A DNA stretch of 20,448 nucleotides from positions 1 through 20,448 of IMG/VR virus record IMGVR_UViG_3300009129_000112, one strand, 5' to 3'. The position numbers and the translations under genes were made by a program. The DNA is from a virus. Below are positions 5,571 through 14,855 of the stretch, in pieces (positions within the stretch are counted from its first letter, which is position 1; every line of letters starts with the position of its first letter). Below the pieces are notes generated by a model. It saw only the letters and a program-made list of their open reading frames with translations. It was not told where the DNA came from and did not search any database.

Positions 5571-6754
5571 ATTAACCTCTCAAAGTTTTTAAGATCCTTC
5601 CCAATATGTACTGATGTGTTGAATATACCTAGTTTTGTATCGCTGAAAAGCTCCAATAGTGTTGGAAGAACCTGCCTTTCTTCTGTTTTTAAATCGATGA
5701 TAATCGAGTCATGAACTACAGAATGGACAAATGACTCTTTATCCTTCAGAAACTTATTAATTTTAATTGCTGAATATAAGCAGTTATCCGAAGAAGAAGA
5801 TTGAAGCAAGTAGTTTAATGCATGGAAGTCATCTGATTGGATCTCTCTTCCAAACGGGGTTGAAACAACGCCATTATTATAATATTTTTTTAGGACCTCG
5901 GATCGATTGTAAAACTTCTCTGTTTCTACATCAGTTGAGTTCGGATTATAAAGCCAAGCAAAGAACCTCTGTTTTGCCTTTGCTCTCGTATCTACTTCGT
6001 GGTAGATATTCTTCATATTCCATTCATGAATATCGCCCTCTGGTTGTTCTTTTCCGGCCAATGATAAAAGCGTTCTAATCTCGGCCCCATTGAAGTCCAA
6101 TTGGATAAAAACGTCATTCTTTGGAATCACACAATCGGCTATTTCTTTCTTCAAGTTGAGAATCGGAAATGACCCTGTTTTCGTGGTCAAACGTCCGGTT
6201 ATAGAACCCCATACATCGTACATAATACGCTGTTCTTCGCCTTTAACTTGGTTAAATAGGTGGTACGCCTTCCTATCATTCTTGCTATGCCTAAACAGCC
6301 GATTTAGGTCAATAGAGACGATGTTCTCAGAAATATCTTCGGTCATTTCAAGTAGGTCAACCATGAACTGATGGTTCTTTGGTTTTTCAAGATTTTCAAA
6401 GATCCATTGGCAAATTTCGTTCTTTACTTCGCAATAGTGGCGTAGGTGGTGATCGGGAACAATTTCAAACAAACAAACATCATCAAAGCGGATTTTGGCG
6501 TTTGTCATCGACCTGAGAAATCCTTTGATTTTCCTTGATCTCACTTCAAAGCGGTCAACGAGGTGAGGAGGGCCAACCTCTCCAATGGGCTTTCCTTGAC
6601 ACCATATTTGAGCATATTCGATGTTCTTCCCGGCGAGATTGCGGTTCCATGACCATGTTTGATCAAAGCCATTTGGAAGCTTATCGTATGTGAAAGATCC
6701 ATTAGAATAAACGCCGAAACATTGTTCTCGGTCATCCAAAATTTGAAATATCAT
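5564..6754 (-). CDS. polA: Minimal family A DNA polymerase (no exonuclease domain), 396 aa
   Basis: Replicative or repair DNA synthesis. The C-terminal 220 residues carry the PolA palm and fingers in order: G187-R188-L (TGRLTT), motif A QLDFNGAEIR with D220 and E225, D241-I-H243, motif B with R257, K261, F265 and Y269 at the Klenow O-helix spacing (R754, K758, F762, Y766), then A312-x-N314 with Q318 and D323, and motif C VVHDS with D349. The usual glutamate after that aspartate (HDE) is Ser350. Phe265 predicts strong rejection of dideoxynucleotides. The N-terminal 180 residues lack recognisable 3'-5' exonuclease motifs, and the protein is far shorter than T7 polymerase (704 aa). T4 itself uses a family B enzyme. 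The ATG at 6754 follows AGAGG, 11 bases after the structural gene, with the tubulin-like gene coupled behind it. Confidence 0.88.
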   Translation of the reverse strand: MIFQILDDREQCFGVYSNGSFTYDKLPNGFDQTWSWNRNLAGKNIEYAQIWCQGKPIGEVGPPHLVDRFEVRSRKIKGFLRSMTNAKIRFDDVCLFEIVPDHHLRHYCEVKNEICQWIFENLEKPKNHQFMVDLLEMTEDISENIVSIDLNRLFRHSKNDRKAYHLFNQVKGEEQRIMYDVWGSITGRLTTKTGSFPILNLKKEIADCVIPKNDVFIQLDFNGAEIRTLLSLAGKEQPEGDIHEWNMKNIYHEVDTRAKAKQRFFAWLYNPNSTDVETEKFYNRSEVLKKYYNNGVVSTPFGREIQSDDFHALNYLLQSSSSDNCLYSAIKINKFLKDKESFVHSVVHDSIIIDLKTEERQVLPTLLELFSDTKLGIFNTSVHIGKDLKNFERLMW

Positions 6755-6765
6755 TTAAACCTCTT

Positions 6766-8139
6766 TTAGTCAAAACCATGTTCAAAACCGGCCCCTGAAG
6801 ACTCATCAAATTCTTCAATTGTCGTCACTGGGGGCCTACGGTTTGGACGGGTTGGCCTACGTGATGATTCATCTTTATTTGATTGTGATAGGGGTCCGAC
6901 TTTAGTCGCAGGTTTGATGTGTGAATTCCTTCTTTTTAGTTTTTTCGCGAGTGAGTTTAAACCACCCGGCTTAGATTTATATGTTTTTCTAAACTCTTCA
7001 TTAATATATCCTATATCTTCTTGGTTGTCAATAGAAAAATTACTATTTTTTGCTTTTTGTATGATTCTATTAATTTTTGGCCTTGAAATAACGCCATTTT
7101 CTTCAATGTTTCTTACTTGCACATAAAAATTCAACCAATCATGATGTGAATATTCTTGATCAAGAGTTTCCATTGTGACTGGTCTTCTTAGAAACATATT
7201 AAAAATAGTATTATTTTTACAATTGCAGCCCAACTCTTTTTCAGACACAAAAGAAGAGGCAAATCTATTATAATATTCAAGAACCAAATCTTTTAATAAT
7301 AAAATATCTTTATTATATGCAATCTCAAATCTTTTTTCAAATAGACTTTGTGGTGAATTTATAATATACGGCAATCGCAAAGAATATTTCATCATAGGTG
7401 CGGATAATACATCAGCAACTAATACCCAAGGCGCATTATGTGAAATCAAAAAACCGTGTTCCTTGCAAATATTGAGATAAAATGGATATATTGGATTATC
7501 TAAAAACGATTCTTCTTTTATTTTATCATCATCAATTGGAAGATCAGCTATACTTATCGCCAGTCCGGATGTAAAGATGCTGGATAATCTTGATCGTTGC
7601 CACGAAGTAAATGTCAAAGGTGCAAGTTTTTTATTGTCTCTTATAAAAAAATGTAAGTTATTAATAAAGTCTTTTATTTTTAAGACATTCTGTTTTTTAT
7701 TTTGAGAGACCAAATAATCGTTTATATATTCATCCATCAAATTTTCTATGTATTTACTATATTCAACAAAAGGATCAACAAATCCACGGACAGCCTTAAT
7801 ATGAGATAAGAATGGATCATTTGTTGGTATAATGTTGGTTCTACAAGCTTGATCGAATTTTTTAACAAGATCGGAAAAAGCATCCGCAACAAAATCTATT
7901 GCTCTAGGATTAATATCAGAGGTTTGAATCGAGGTCAAATATTTCATGTATGATTCTATTGGATATACTGTATCCATTCTTGTATTAATACATCCATACA
8001 TTGAGCTTTCAACAAAATTTAAATTTCTAACTTGATCGGGACCGGATGGGGTATCATAGGCTGTCAATCTATAATCGGCTCTTTCAAAAAAAAGATCAAT
8101 TGTAGAGTCTATATCATTTTTTCCATAAAAATTGGTCAT
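6766..8139 (-). CDS. Unrecognised structural protein, 457 aa
   Basis: The ATG at 8139 follows AAGGAGG. I do not recognise a characterised family. The protein has no signal peptide or clear membrane segment. It is largely helical in appearance, with many Tyr, Phe and Asn. The segment ISHNAPWVLVADVLSAPMM in its middle is the most distinctive piece. The last 75 residues are low-complexity and basic, rich in Lys, Arg, Pro and Ser (RRPTRPNRRPP), ending in an acidic tail. It is the last gene of the tail/baseplate run, 18 bases after the giant hub-like gene, and precedes the DNA polymerase. Position suggests a baseplate or tail component, or an assembly factor. Codon use is very AT-rich, like the C-terminal half of the neighbouring giant gene. 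Confidence 0.7.
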   Translation of the reverse strand: MTNFYGKNDIDSTIDLFFERADYRLTAYDTPSGPDQVRNLNFVESSMYGCINTRMDTVYPIESYMKYLTSIQTSDINPRAIDFVADAFSDLVKKFDQACRTNIIPTNDPFLSHIKAVRGFVDPFVEYSKYIENLMDEYINDYLVSQNKKQNVLKIKDFINNLHFFIRDNKKLAPLTFTSWQRSRLSSIFTSGLAISIADLPIDDDKIKEESFLDNPIYPFYLNICKEHGFLISHNAPWVLVADVLSAPMMKYSLRLPYIINSPQSLFEKRFEIAYNKDILLLKDLVLEYYNRFASSFVSEKELGCNCKNNTIFNMFLRRPVTMETLDQEYSHHDWLNFYVQVRNIEENGVISRPKINRIIQKAKNSNFSIDNQEDIGYINEEFRKTYKSKPGGLNSLAKKLKRRNSHIKPATKVGPLSQSNKDESSRRPTRPNRRPPVTTIEEFDESSGAGFEHGFD

Positions 8140-8157
8140 TCGTTATCCTCCTTTCCA

Positions 8158-11100
8158 TCAAGAATCTTCTTTCTTCTTTTCGGCCTCCTGCATTTCTTTT
8201 AATTTTTTCAATGCGGCTTCATATTCCTTTTTATATTTTCTTTTCCGCCTTTTAAGCTGGCGGCTGCGTTCGCCCTTTTTCTTTTTCAAGTCGCTTGGTT
8301 TGACAGAATACTTTTCATTAAATTCTTCTTGAGCCTTTTGAAGTGCGGTTTTTTCTGCTGGTTTCTTTTTAGCTATCGACTTGGGCGAGTTCTTATCAGA
8401 TACATTAAATCCGAAAACGGGAACCTTACCAGCCAAAGCAGCTTCTGTTGCTCGCTCCACGACACCCGCACACAGAGCATCTGATTTATTGCCTGAGTCT
8501 GTAATATCAGAAGAAATTCTAGTTGGTTCGCCAGTGCTTGCAATGAGGCTTGCTTTTCCATCTCCACTGTAATGGAATTGAGCGTCAACAACTGTTTCAA
8601 ATTTTTCAGGAGTTATAGTTGATTTTACTTTTGTAACTATGTGATATCCACCAATTCCCAAAGCATTTGCTATTGAAGCTTCTCTGCGAATTACGTCATT
8701 TTTATCCACTTCTTGTGGAATCGTTGGGTCAAAATCTGGTCCTCCGAGGCCCCTCGGATCTATAAAAAGTTCCATTCCCGGATAATACAAAGTATTTCCA
8801 ATCATATTAAGGGTGGCTTTATAAACCGCTCCCAACTGCATCAATCCATCGTGACCATGATTAAAAAATCGGGCTTCTCTAATGTACTGCATATCGACCT
8901 TACTAAATTTAACAGTTTTTAATAAACCTCGATTTGAGCCTATTTGATAATGATAAATTCCTTCTTCTTCATCAATATGCTTCTTGCCTTTCCCTGTATG
9001 TGTTGAAGCATTCATTGATGTAACGGGGTATATAAAAACATAATTCCAAAAATCATCTATATTGGTGCCGTATTCAGAAGTGTTTAAGGGAAGATCTTTG
9101 GAATTATGTCTTTTATCGACATTAATCATATATGGAACATTGCCTTTAACTTTGTCACCTTTAGATAAAGATCTCATAGCTGCCATTGGCTCATTTCCAG
9201 TTGTAGTTGCCAAAGCAAGAATTTGACCTGTTTCCAGAGAAATCGATTTATCAACCTGCCTATTAATACATGTCTCTAAAAATAAGTTAATTATCATTTG
9301 ACACAGGTCTCTAATAAAATCTAATACTGGATAAGATTTTCTATCTGGTTCAACTACATTCTCTGTCATCCATTTTTGAAAATATTCAAAAGACACTGGT
9401 ATTTCTGATAAATTAATGTCATTAAACTTTTGTTTTTTATCTTCTGGTGTGCTGTTATAATCGTCATATACAAAAGAAGATAAAAGAAGTCTTGTTCGGG
9501 CCACATCCGACCTCATTTTACCTTGAGATATGGAACCGGCACCATAAGGATCATATTCTTCATCAACAGCCCCAGCAGGCTCATACATGCAATCAAGAAT
9601 AGTGTGTAACAAGTCTCCTATAAAAAAGAAATTTATCTTTTGTTTGTAATCCCCCTTATTCATTTGTTCTATCTGATCCAAATCATATTCAAATTTGTTT
9701 CTAGCAATATGTATATCCCCATCACCGAGGACTGGCATTTTGCCGTCATTCACAAAATCTCTAATATGAACCGAAGTAACATCTGCGTGATAAACTTTTT
9801 GCCTTTGAATTAGCCTTCTTTTGATAGATTGGTATTGGGCTTTCACAAAATTTTCTTGATTTTTAGAAAACAAACCTCTAATATAATTAAGATCAAAATC
9901 ACTACAATGCCCTCCAGTGATTAACTCTCGCATTTTTTTATCTTGAAGACGCTTCACTGCTATTGACTCAGGAGTTGACAAAGCGTCCAAACTGCTGGAT
10001 CTCAATGTTGATTCTATATAAGCAGCGTAAGTGATCTTAACTTCAACTGTTCCATCTGGTTTAATATCTAAATCATGATCAATCATATTTAAATAAAATG
10101 ATTTATTAATTTTATTCAATCCATCGTTAAATGTTGTAAGAGGGTCTTTAATATCTTTAAATACTGGGTCGAGAGCACACCTTTTATTCAAAATTTGTAT
10201 AAAAGCATCATCATTTCTAGATTGCCATCCAACATCGGCGCGGATTTTATAATCTCCAGCCGAATAGCGATATGGGTGCCTATTCGGCTGGTCTTTGGGA
10301 GGCGCAGAAGGAAACAATAATAATTCAACAAAGCTATATTCTTCATTTGGAGTAAATTTTCTCTTTTTTGTTAAGTCAAGAAAATTTTGAAAATACAAAA
10401 CCAATTCTGCTTTTATATCTTTTCTAGCAGTCGCTGGGGTGGTCCCATCAAACGAAAATGAAAAAGATTTAATACCGGCACCATGTCCCTTATCCATAGC
10501 AGAATCCATAAAACTATTCATATCAACATTAGTAATATTTTCAAAAATAAATTCAACTTCTTTGTATTTATCTCCTGCTCCTTGATTAAACACTTTAAAT
10601 AATCTTATTTTAGGAGTAAGTGCTGAAATAATATCTGGTGTTACTTCTGTAAACATTTTAACTGCGTCTTTTTTTGGAAGAGACAAGAGACTAGGAATTT
10701 TTGAATGTTCTTGTCCCGTATGATTTAAAAGATAAAACCTATCGCTATATGCAGATCCGGCATGAACAAGGTTATTTCCTTTCTCTCTTATTTCGCTTTT
10801 GTTTTGTTCCCGATATTGTTTTTTTATTTTTTCAAGATTTCCCAAAAGCGTGCATTGACCAGCAAATTTTTCTCTTTCTCTTTGTTTTTCTTTGGCCTTG
10901 TCAGCCGCTGCTGATCTTTTATTTGCCAAGTCCATTGCTTCTCTACGAGCTTTAGCAGCGGCGGCGGCTTTTCTTCGCTCTTCCATTTCTTTTGCCAACG
11001 CTGCATCAGCGGCAGATATAACTTTTTCTCTGTTTTTACCGGCCCACTCAGCAAGTTCAGCGGGTGATTTATCTTTCTTAGCGGCTTGGTCGGCAAGGGC

Positions 11101-13653
11101 GTACCAAAGGTACACAATTGTATTGTTTGCTTTGATCCATTGGTGCCATTGCCAAGTAGCAAATGAAGCATACCAAAGATAATTTTTCAGCATACCGTGA
11201 GCACCAATGGACGTATCATCGTCTCTAGCGACTTTGCCAATCGACTTGGCTCGCAATCTTGCATTGAAAGCATCGCAAAAAGTGTCGGAAATCATTGCGA
11301 TTTTATCAAAATGATTATATATTCCTTTAAAACGAGGAATTCGGCCTTGGTTTGCCATAAAAGGCTCCAGCAGTGCTTTATCCGCTTCATTGCCTCCAGA
11401 TTTGTGTTCCTCCATATCCGAAACCTCGGCGGCCCTTTGTGCGTCCACTTTGTTTTGCAGTTTTCCAACCAAATCCCTTGCGCCAGTGCCTTCCGGGGCG
11501 GCCCCATGAGACATCCAACTTTTGAAATTAAATCCTTTAAAAATTGGCTCTTGATATTTTTCAAACACACCACCGTTTGTGGAAGACTTTGCGAAATTGG
11601 TTGCTTGTTGCATTTTCAGATCATAGGCCGGAATACTGTCTGAAACATAAATTAAAGGATCTCTCTTATAATCTGCCTCAAGGGGGTTTCGGATCAGATT
11701 TGCCATACGTTCGGCCTTTTCTTTTTTTGAAATCGTCGCAGTCGGATATTCAGGAACGGGTTTTAGGGCTCCCACTCCGGTTTTGCCTTTGGGATATCCT
11801 TCAGTAAAAAATGGAATACCCATATTGTGTATTGCTTGTTCATATTGGGCATCTATGGCCTTCGACGGATCGGTTGACCCGTCTGCAAATTTTCCAAAAG
11901 CACGAAATATGGCATGTCTGCCATAGGCATTCCATATGGGGGCCCCGAAGCAATATGCCAATTTGTGTTTTTTCTGTTTTACAAAAGAATTTTGTACTGC
12001 GTTCCATTCACCGGCGGGACGGTCGAGGTTGCCTATTTTAAAAAGCTGTTTTTCGGAGCCCCACAAATGATAACCCGGATCTTGCGGGTCTTCAGATTTC
12101 ATCGCGCCCCAAGATTGGGGCACTATTCCGCCCTTGAAATCGGCAAAGCTGAAATTCTCTGTGGGGGTGTAAGCGGCGGCGACATCCTGACCTGCGAAAG
12201 ATCCTGAACTGAGGGACTTCCATCCCACCGCGTGGAATGCGCCCTCACCCGCATTTATCTTGGGGTGACCATGGACAATAATTTTTGAAAATGCATCACG
12301 GGTAATCCCGCCCTCGGAAGTGAGTTGGTCTGCTTCAAGAATACCCGTTAACATTTCTGCAACGGGCCTTTTTGGCATTGGGGGAGCAGTGTCCTTGTTC
12401 ATCGCCAACTCCTGCCAATATTTTTGACAACCTCTTACCAGATCTGCTGTCGCCCCCGCGTCCGGGTTGTAAAGTTGATCATACATGGTCGCCTCGCTCA
12501 TTTTAGTGAACGGATTGATGCTGTTGCTATTGTCCCAACCAGTCTCAGTGGACGACTTTCGGAACTTTGGGGCACCTTGGACGGACGCATCGGCGCGTCC
12601 AGAGACAGCGATAGATTTTTTGTTCGTGTAATAGGCATGAGCACAAGGATGCACACCGGTTTCACTTGGGGGGCCAGTCATCAAATAAAAGAGAGCACAC
12701 TCTTCTTTGGTCATATTGATATCTAAGATTCTGTCGCCATCAGAACTATAACCAATTTTCTTAGATTGCCACAAATATCTACAAAAGCCCCATGCAATGC
12801 TATGTCTTACTCCCGCGCCTGTTTGAAAGCCAATACACTGCATTGGGTGGAAAACATACCTTGTCATAACACACTGTCGCCATTGGTTGAAAAGGGCGAT
12901 TGCTTGGAGATCTTGTGTGCCAAATTTCGCTTTCATTTGGGTACCCCATATGCCTCCTTCTGCTCCAACAGGATATAATAGAGCACCGCCACCCCATCTG
13001 CCGGTTTCACCGTGATTCTGATCTCCTTCTTCGCCCATGCGAGTGCCCTTGAGATTATAAACGTCCCAAAGATCGTTGAGGGCTCCGAAGAGAGGTCCAG
13101 CCTTGAGGGTTTTTGGGTAGTCTTCATGGGCTGATTGTCTAGCTCCAAAATATCCAGATGATGAAAATGTCGCCTTCATCAAAGCATCGGAGTTGTTAAG
13201 GAGGTTCAGGTCGCAGTCCTTGTCTTCAATATTCCAATTTTCACCGTCTGGCTTCAATGTAAAATCAGCCATTGGGTAACACGCAAGTACCCACTTTGAA
13301 AAATCTTCTGTCCAATAAAAGTCATCTGAATCGCACATCACATAACTCCAAGCGCATCCTGCGCCAAGGGGGAATCTTTCTGGTGGGTTACCATTATTGC
13401 TCTGTGCGGGCCAGCCCTTTGGTGGGCGTGCCCATAGCCAACCATCTTCTGTGGTTGATGGTCCACCAAATTTTCCACTAGTGAGATTTCTTTTCAAAGA
13501 TTTTATGTGACCAGCATTATCCCGTTTCCATGTATCACCCTTCATCGAAGCTTCACCCAAAACATAAGTTAAAAGACTTAAAAAAGCAAATTGTGTTGAC
13601 ATATCGCTTGATGGGGATTTTCCGACTTCTTCAAATACATCTCTAACTCCCAT
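8158..13653 (-). CDS. Giant baseplate hub-like structural protein, 1831 aa
   Basis: Far longer than any T4 baseplate protein. Residues about 1-850 form a Trp-, Gly- and His-rich region I cannot assign. Residues about 850-935 are a charged Ala/Lys/Glu/Arg coiled coil (EERRKAAAAAKARREAM). Residues about 1000-1750 look like phage hub or large tail structural proteins: the stretch around 1608-1700 (ATLNMIGNTLYYPGMELFID, then ALGIGGYHIVTKVKSTI) is typical of them. The last 75 residues are a highly basic Lys/Arg coiled coil. The N-terminal half is visibly richer in G+C than the C-terminal half, with the change near the coiled coil, which suggests fusion or recombination. The ATG at 13653 shares a base with the stop of the gp53-like gene (TAATG). 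A lytic domain could be hidden in the N-terminal half, but no catalytic motif was recognised. Confidence 0.72.
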   Translation of the reverse strand: MGVRDVFEEVGKSPSSDMSTQFAFLSLLTYVLGEASMKGDTWKRDNAGHIKSLKRNLTSGKFGGPSTTEDGWLWARPPKGWPAQSNNGNPPERFPLGAGCAWSYVMCDSDDFYWTEDFSKWVLACYPMADFTLKPDGENWNIEDKDCDLNLLNNSDALMKATFSSSGYFGARQSAHEDYPKTLKAGPLFGALNDLWDVYNLKGTRMGEEGDQNHGETGRWGGGALLYPVGAEGGIWGTQMKAKFGTQDLQAIALFNQWRQCVMTRYVFHPMQCIGFQTGAGVRHSIAWGFCRYLWQSKKIGYSSDGDRILDINMTKEECALFYLMTGPPSETGVHPCAHAYYTNKKSIAVSGRADASVQGAPKFRKSSTETGWDNSNSINPFTKMSEATMYDQLYNPDAGATADLVRGCQKYWQELAMNKDTAPPMPKRPVAEMLTGILEADQLTSEGGITRDAFSKIIVHGHPKINAGEGAFHAVGWKSLSSGSFAGQDVAAAYTPTENFSFADFKGGIVPQSWGAMKSEDPQDPGYHLWGSEKQLFKIGNLDRPAGEWNAVQNSFVKQKKHKLAYCFGAPIWNAYGRHAIFRAFGKFADGSTDPSKAIDAQYEQAIHNMGIPFFTEGYPKGKTGVGALKPVPEYPTATISKKEKAERMANLIRNPLEADYKRDPLIYVSDSIPAYDLKMQQATNFAKSSTNGGVFEKYQEPIFKGFNFKSWMSHGAAPEGTGARDLVGKLQNKVDAQRAAEVSDMEEHKSGGNEADKALLEPFMANQGRIPRFKGIYNHFDKIAMISDTFCDAFNARLRAKSIGKVARDDDTSIGAHGMLKNYLWYASFATWQWHQWIKANNTIVYLWYALADQAAKKDKSPAELAEWAGKNREKVISAADAALAKEMEERRKAAAAAKARREAMDLANKRSAAADKAKEKQREREKFAGQCTLLGNLEKIKKQYREQNKSEIREKGNNLVHAGSAYSDRFYLLNHTGQEHSKIPSLLSLPKKDAVKMFTEVTPDIISALTPKIRLFKVFNQGAGDKYKEVEFIFENITNVDMNSFMDSAMDKGHGAGIKSFSFSFDGTTPATARKDIKAELVLYFQNFLDLTKKRKFTPNEEYSFVELLLFPSAPPKDQPNRHPYRYSAGDYKIRADVGWQSRNDDAFIQILNKRCALDPVFKDIKDPLTTFNDGLNKINKSFYLNMIDHDLDIKPDGTVEVKITYAAYIESTLRSSSLDALSTPESIAVKRLQDKKMRELITGGHCSDFDLNYIRGLFSKNQENFVKAQYQSIKRRLIQRQKVYHADVTSVHIRDFVNDGKMPVLGDGDIHIARNKFEYDLDQIEQMNKGDYKQKINFFFIGDLLHTILDCMYEPAGAVDEEYDPYGAGSISQGKMRSDVARTRLLLSSFVYDDYNSTPEDKKQKFNDINLSEIPVSFEYFQKWMTENVVEPDRKSYPVLDFIRDLCQMIINLFLETCINRQVDKSISLETGQILALATTTGNEPMAAMRSLSKGDKVKGNVPYMINVDKRHNSKDLPLNTSEYGTNIDDFWNYVFIYPVTSMNASTHTGKGKKHIDEEEGIYHYQIGSNRGLLKTVKFSKVDMQYIREARFFNHGHDGLMQLGAVYKATLNMIGNTLYYPGMELFIDPRGLGGPDFDPTIPQEVDKNDVIRREASIANALGIGGYHIVTKVKSTITPEKFETVVDAQFHYSGDGKASLIASTGEPTRISSDITDSGNKSDALCAGVVERATEAALAGKVPVFGFNVSDKNSPKSIAKKKPAEKTALQKAQEEFNEKYSVKPSDLKKKKGERSRQLKRRKRKYKKEYEAALKKLKEMQEAEKKKEDS

Positions 13654-13985
13654 TATGACACCACCTGAAGGGCTTCTGAAAGATTAACCGGAATTCTGAT
13701 TTCATCTCCAATTAAATTATGAGCTTCTGTTGGTTTTTTATTGAAAGAGGCGATAATCCACCAATATCTTGAATCACCATAAAATAGCCTTGCCAGCCTC
13801 CAATAAGAGTCTCCCATAGACCACATATGAGATTGATATTCAATGGAATCTAAAACTTTTTGTTCAACCGGGGTAGAAATAGGAGTTCTATATTGTTCTA
13901 TTTGAAGAACGCCGCGTTGTTCAAACATTTTATCGTATTGTTCTTCAAAATTAATAGCTGTTACTCTTCTTGAATATCTAGACAT
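13653..13985 (-). CDS. 53: gp53-like baseplate wedge protein with LysM-type domain, 110 aa
   Basis: The C-terminal 60 residues read as a LysM-like fold: MGDSYWRLARLFYGDSRYWW, then IIASFNKKPTEAHNLIGDEI and the closing strand RIPV. This W-x-L-A-x-x-F-Y-G-D-x-x-Y-W-W-x-I-A-x-x-N pattern is that of T4 gp53 and of small LysM tail proteins in other contractile systems, where it holds baseplate wedges together or sits at the tube/hub junction rather than binding murein. T4 gp53 is longer (196 aa), so this is a compact version. The gene is joined to both neighbours by TAATG stop/start overlaps and lies between the junction protein and the giant hub-like protein, which fits a baseplate role. Confidence 0.8.
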   Translation of the reverse strand: MSRYSRRVTAINFEEQYDKMFEQRGVLQIEQYRTPISTPVEQKVLDSIEYQSHMWSMGDSYWRLARLFYGDSRYWWIIASFNKKPTEAHNLIGDEIRIPVNLSEALQVVS

Positions 13986-14845
13986 TATCCGTTTCCTTCT
14001 GATTTATTTGCGTCTGCTGTTTTCTGTTCCTCTGTAACTTTGGAATCGGCATCTTTTTGGCTTTGATCGGCTGGCTTCTTGGGTGCAGCGGATTTTCCTT
14101 GTTTTATTCCATCGCTTTTATGGGAATGGGGTCCCGGAAAAAAGCTCTGACTCTTATATAAAGTTTGTGTTTTATTATCCCTATTCCAGCCGAGATCGGC
14201 TTGGTGTAGGACGGTCATTCCAAAGCTTAAATTAATAACTTTGGGATATATGTTCCCAGACCCATCAAGAAACACGCCCATATCCAAAGCAGGAGACCAG
14301 TTTAAACCATCTAAATATCCGAGAAGACCTTCAGAGTCCTGTTTTCCTTGTGATGGCTTTGAAGATTTTAACAAATTTGCAAATCTAACCTTTACCAAGG
14401 GCGGATGCGAGATTACTGATCCCATCGAAACTACTTTCCCAGCATTAACAATTTCCTCTTTTTTGGCCTTTTTTTTGTCTTCATCGGTTTGTTTTTTTAT
14501 TCCCAATTCTTGAACACTGATATTGTTATAAGCTGGGTAGAGGAACTTCATTAAATGGTCGCACTGTTTTAATGCGGCTTGAGCTTGTGCTATATTTCCC
14601 GATGGAATATCAAATGCCAATGATATTGTTCTAGTGGTTCCTTGAAAAGTTGCAATTGGATCATTTCTGCCATATACTCTTTCTTCATTCCAATTGGATT
14701 TAAAAGCTTGGCTAAAATCGGACAAAAAAGCAGCAAATACTATCTGTTCCAAAGTAATCATACTTTGAATGATCAGTTCCCCTTGGCCGCTTTTTCCTGC
14801 ATAAGCGCGAGTTGCTTTACTATATAATGTACTTGGTATGGTCAT
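13985..14845 (-). CDS. Tail tube/baseplate junction protein (possibly gp48/gp54-like), 286 aa
   Basis: The ATG at 14845 follows GAGGA, 10 bases after the tape-measure stop. The protein has no signal peptide or membrane segment. Features include NWNEERVYGRNDPIATFQGT, then RTISLAFDIPSGN, a variable Lys-rich loop (about residues 117-135), HPPLVKVRFANLL, and a second beta-rich segment ending PKVINLSFGMTVLH. The phrase combining R-N-D-P-I-x-x-F-x-x-T-x-R with a mirrored strand pair resembles tail proteins with tube-like beta domains in other contractile phages. The last 50 residues are Lys/Asp/Glu-rich and disordered. Between a tape measure and a gp53-like protein it would be expected at the base of the tail tube, as gp48 or gp54 in T4. 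That assignment is from position and general appearance, not from a firm motif. Confidence 0.65.
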   Translation of the reverse strand: MTIPSTLYSKATRAYAGKSGQGELIIQSMITLEQIVFAAFLSDFSQAFKSNWNEERVYGRNDPIATFQGTTRTISLAFDIPSGNIAQAQAALKQCDHLMKFLYPAYNNISVQELGIKKQTDEDKKKAKKEEIVNAGKVVSMGSVISHPPLVKVRFANLLKSSKPSQGKQDSEGLLGYLDGLNWSPALDMGVFLDGSGNIYPKVINLSFGMTVLHQADLGWNRDNKTQTLYKSQSFFPGPHSHKSDGIKQGKSAAPKKPADQSQKDADSKVTEEQKTADANKSEGNG

Positions 14846-14855
14846 AAATAAATCC

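Noticed and set aside
11197-12207. Several plus-strand open frames of about 75-150 codons
   Set aside because: They lie inside the GC-richer half of the giant structural gene, lack ribosome sites and show no domain features.
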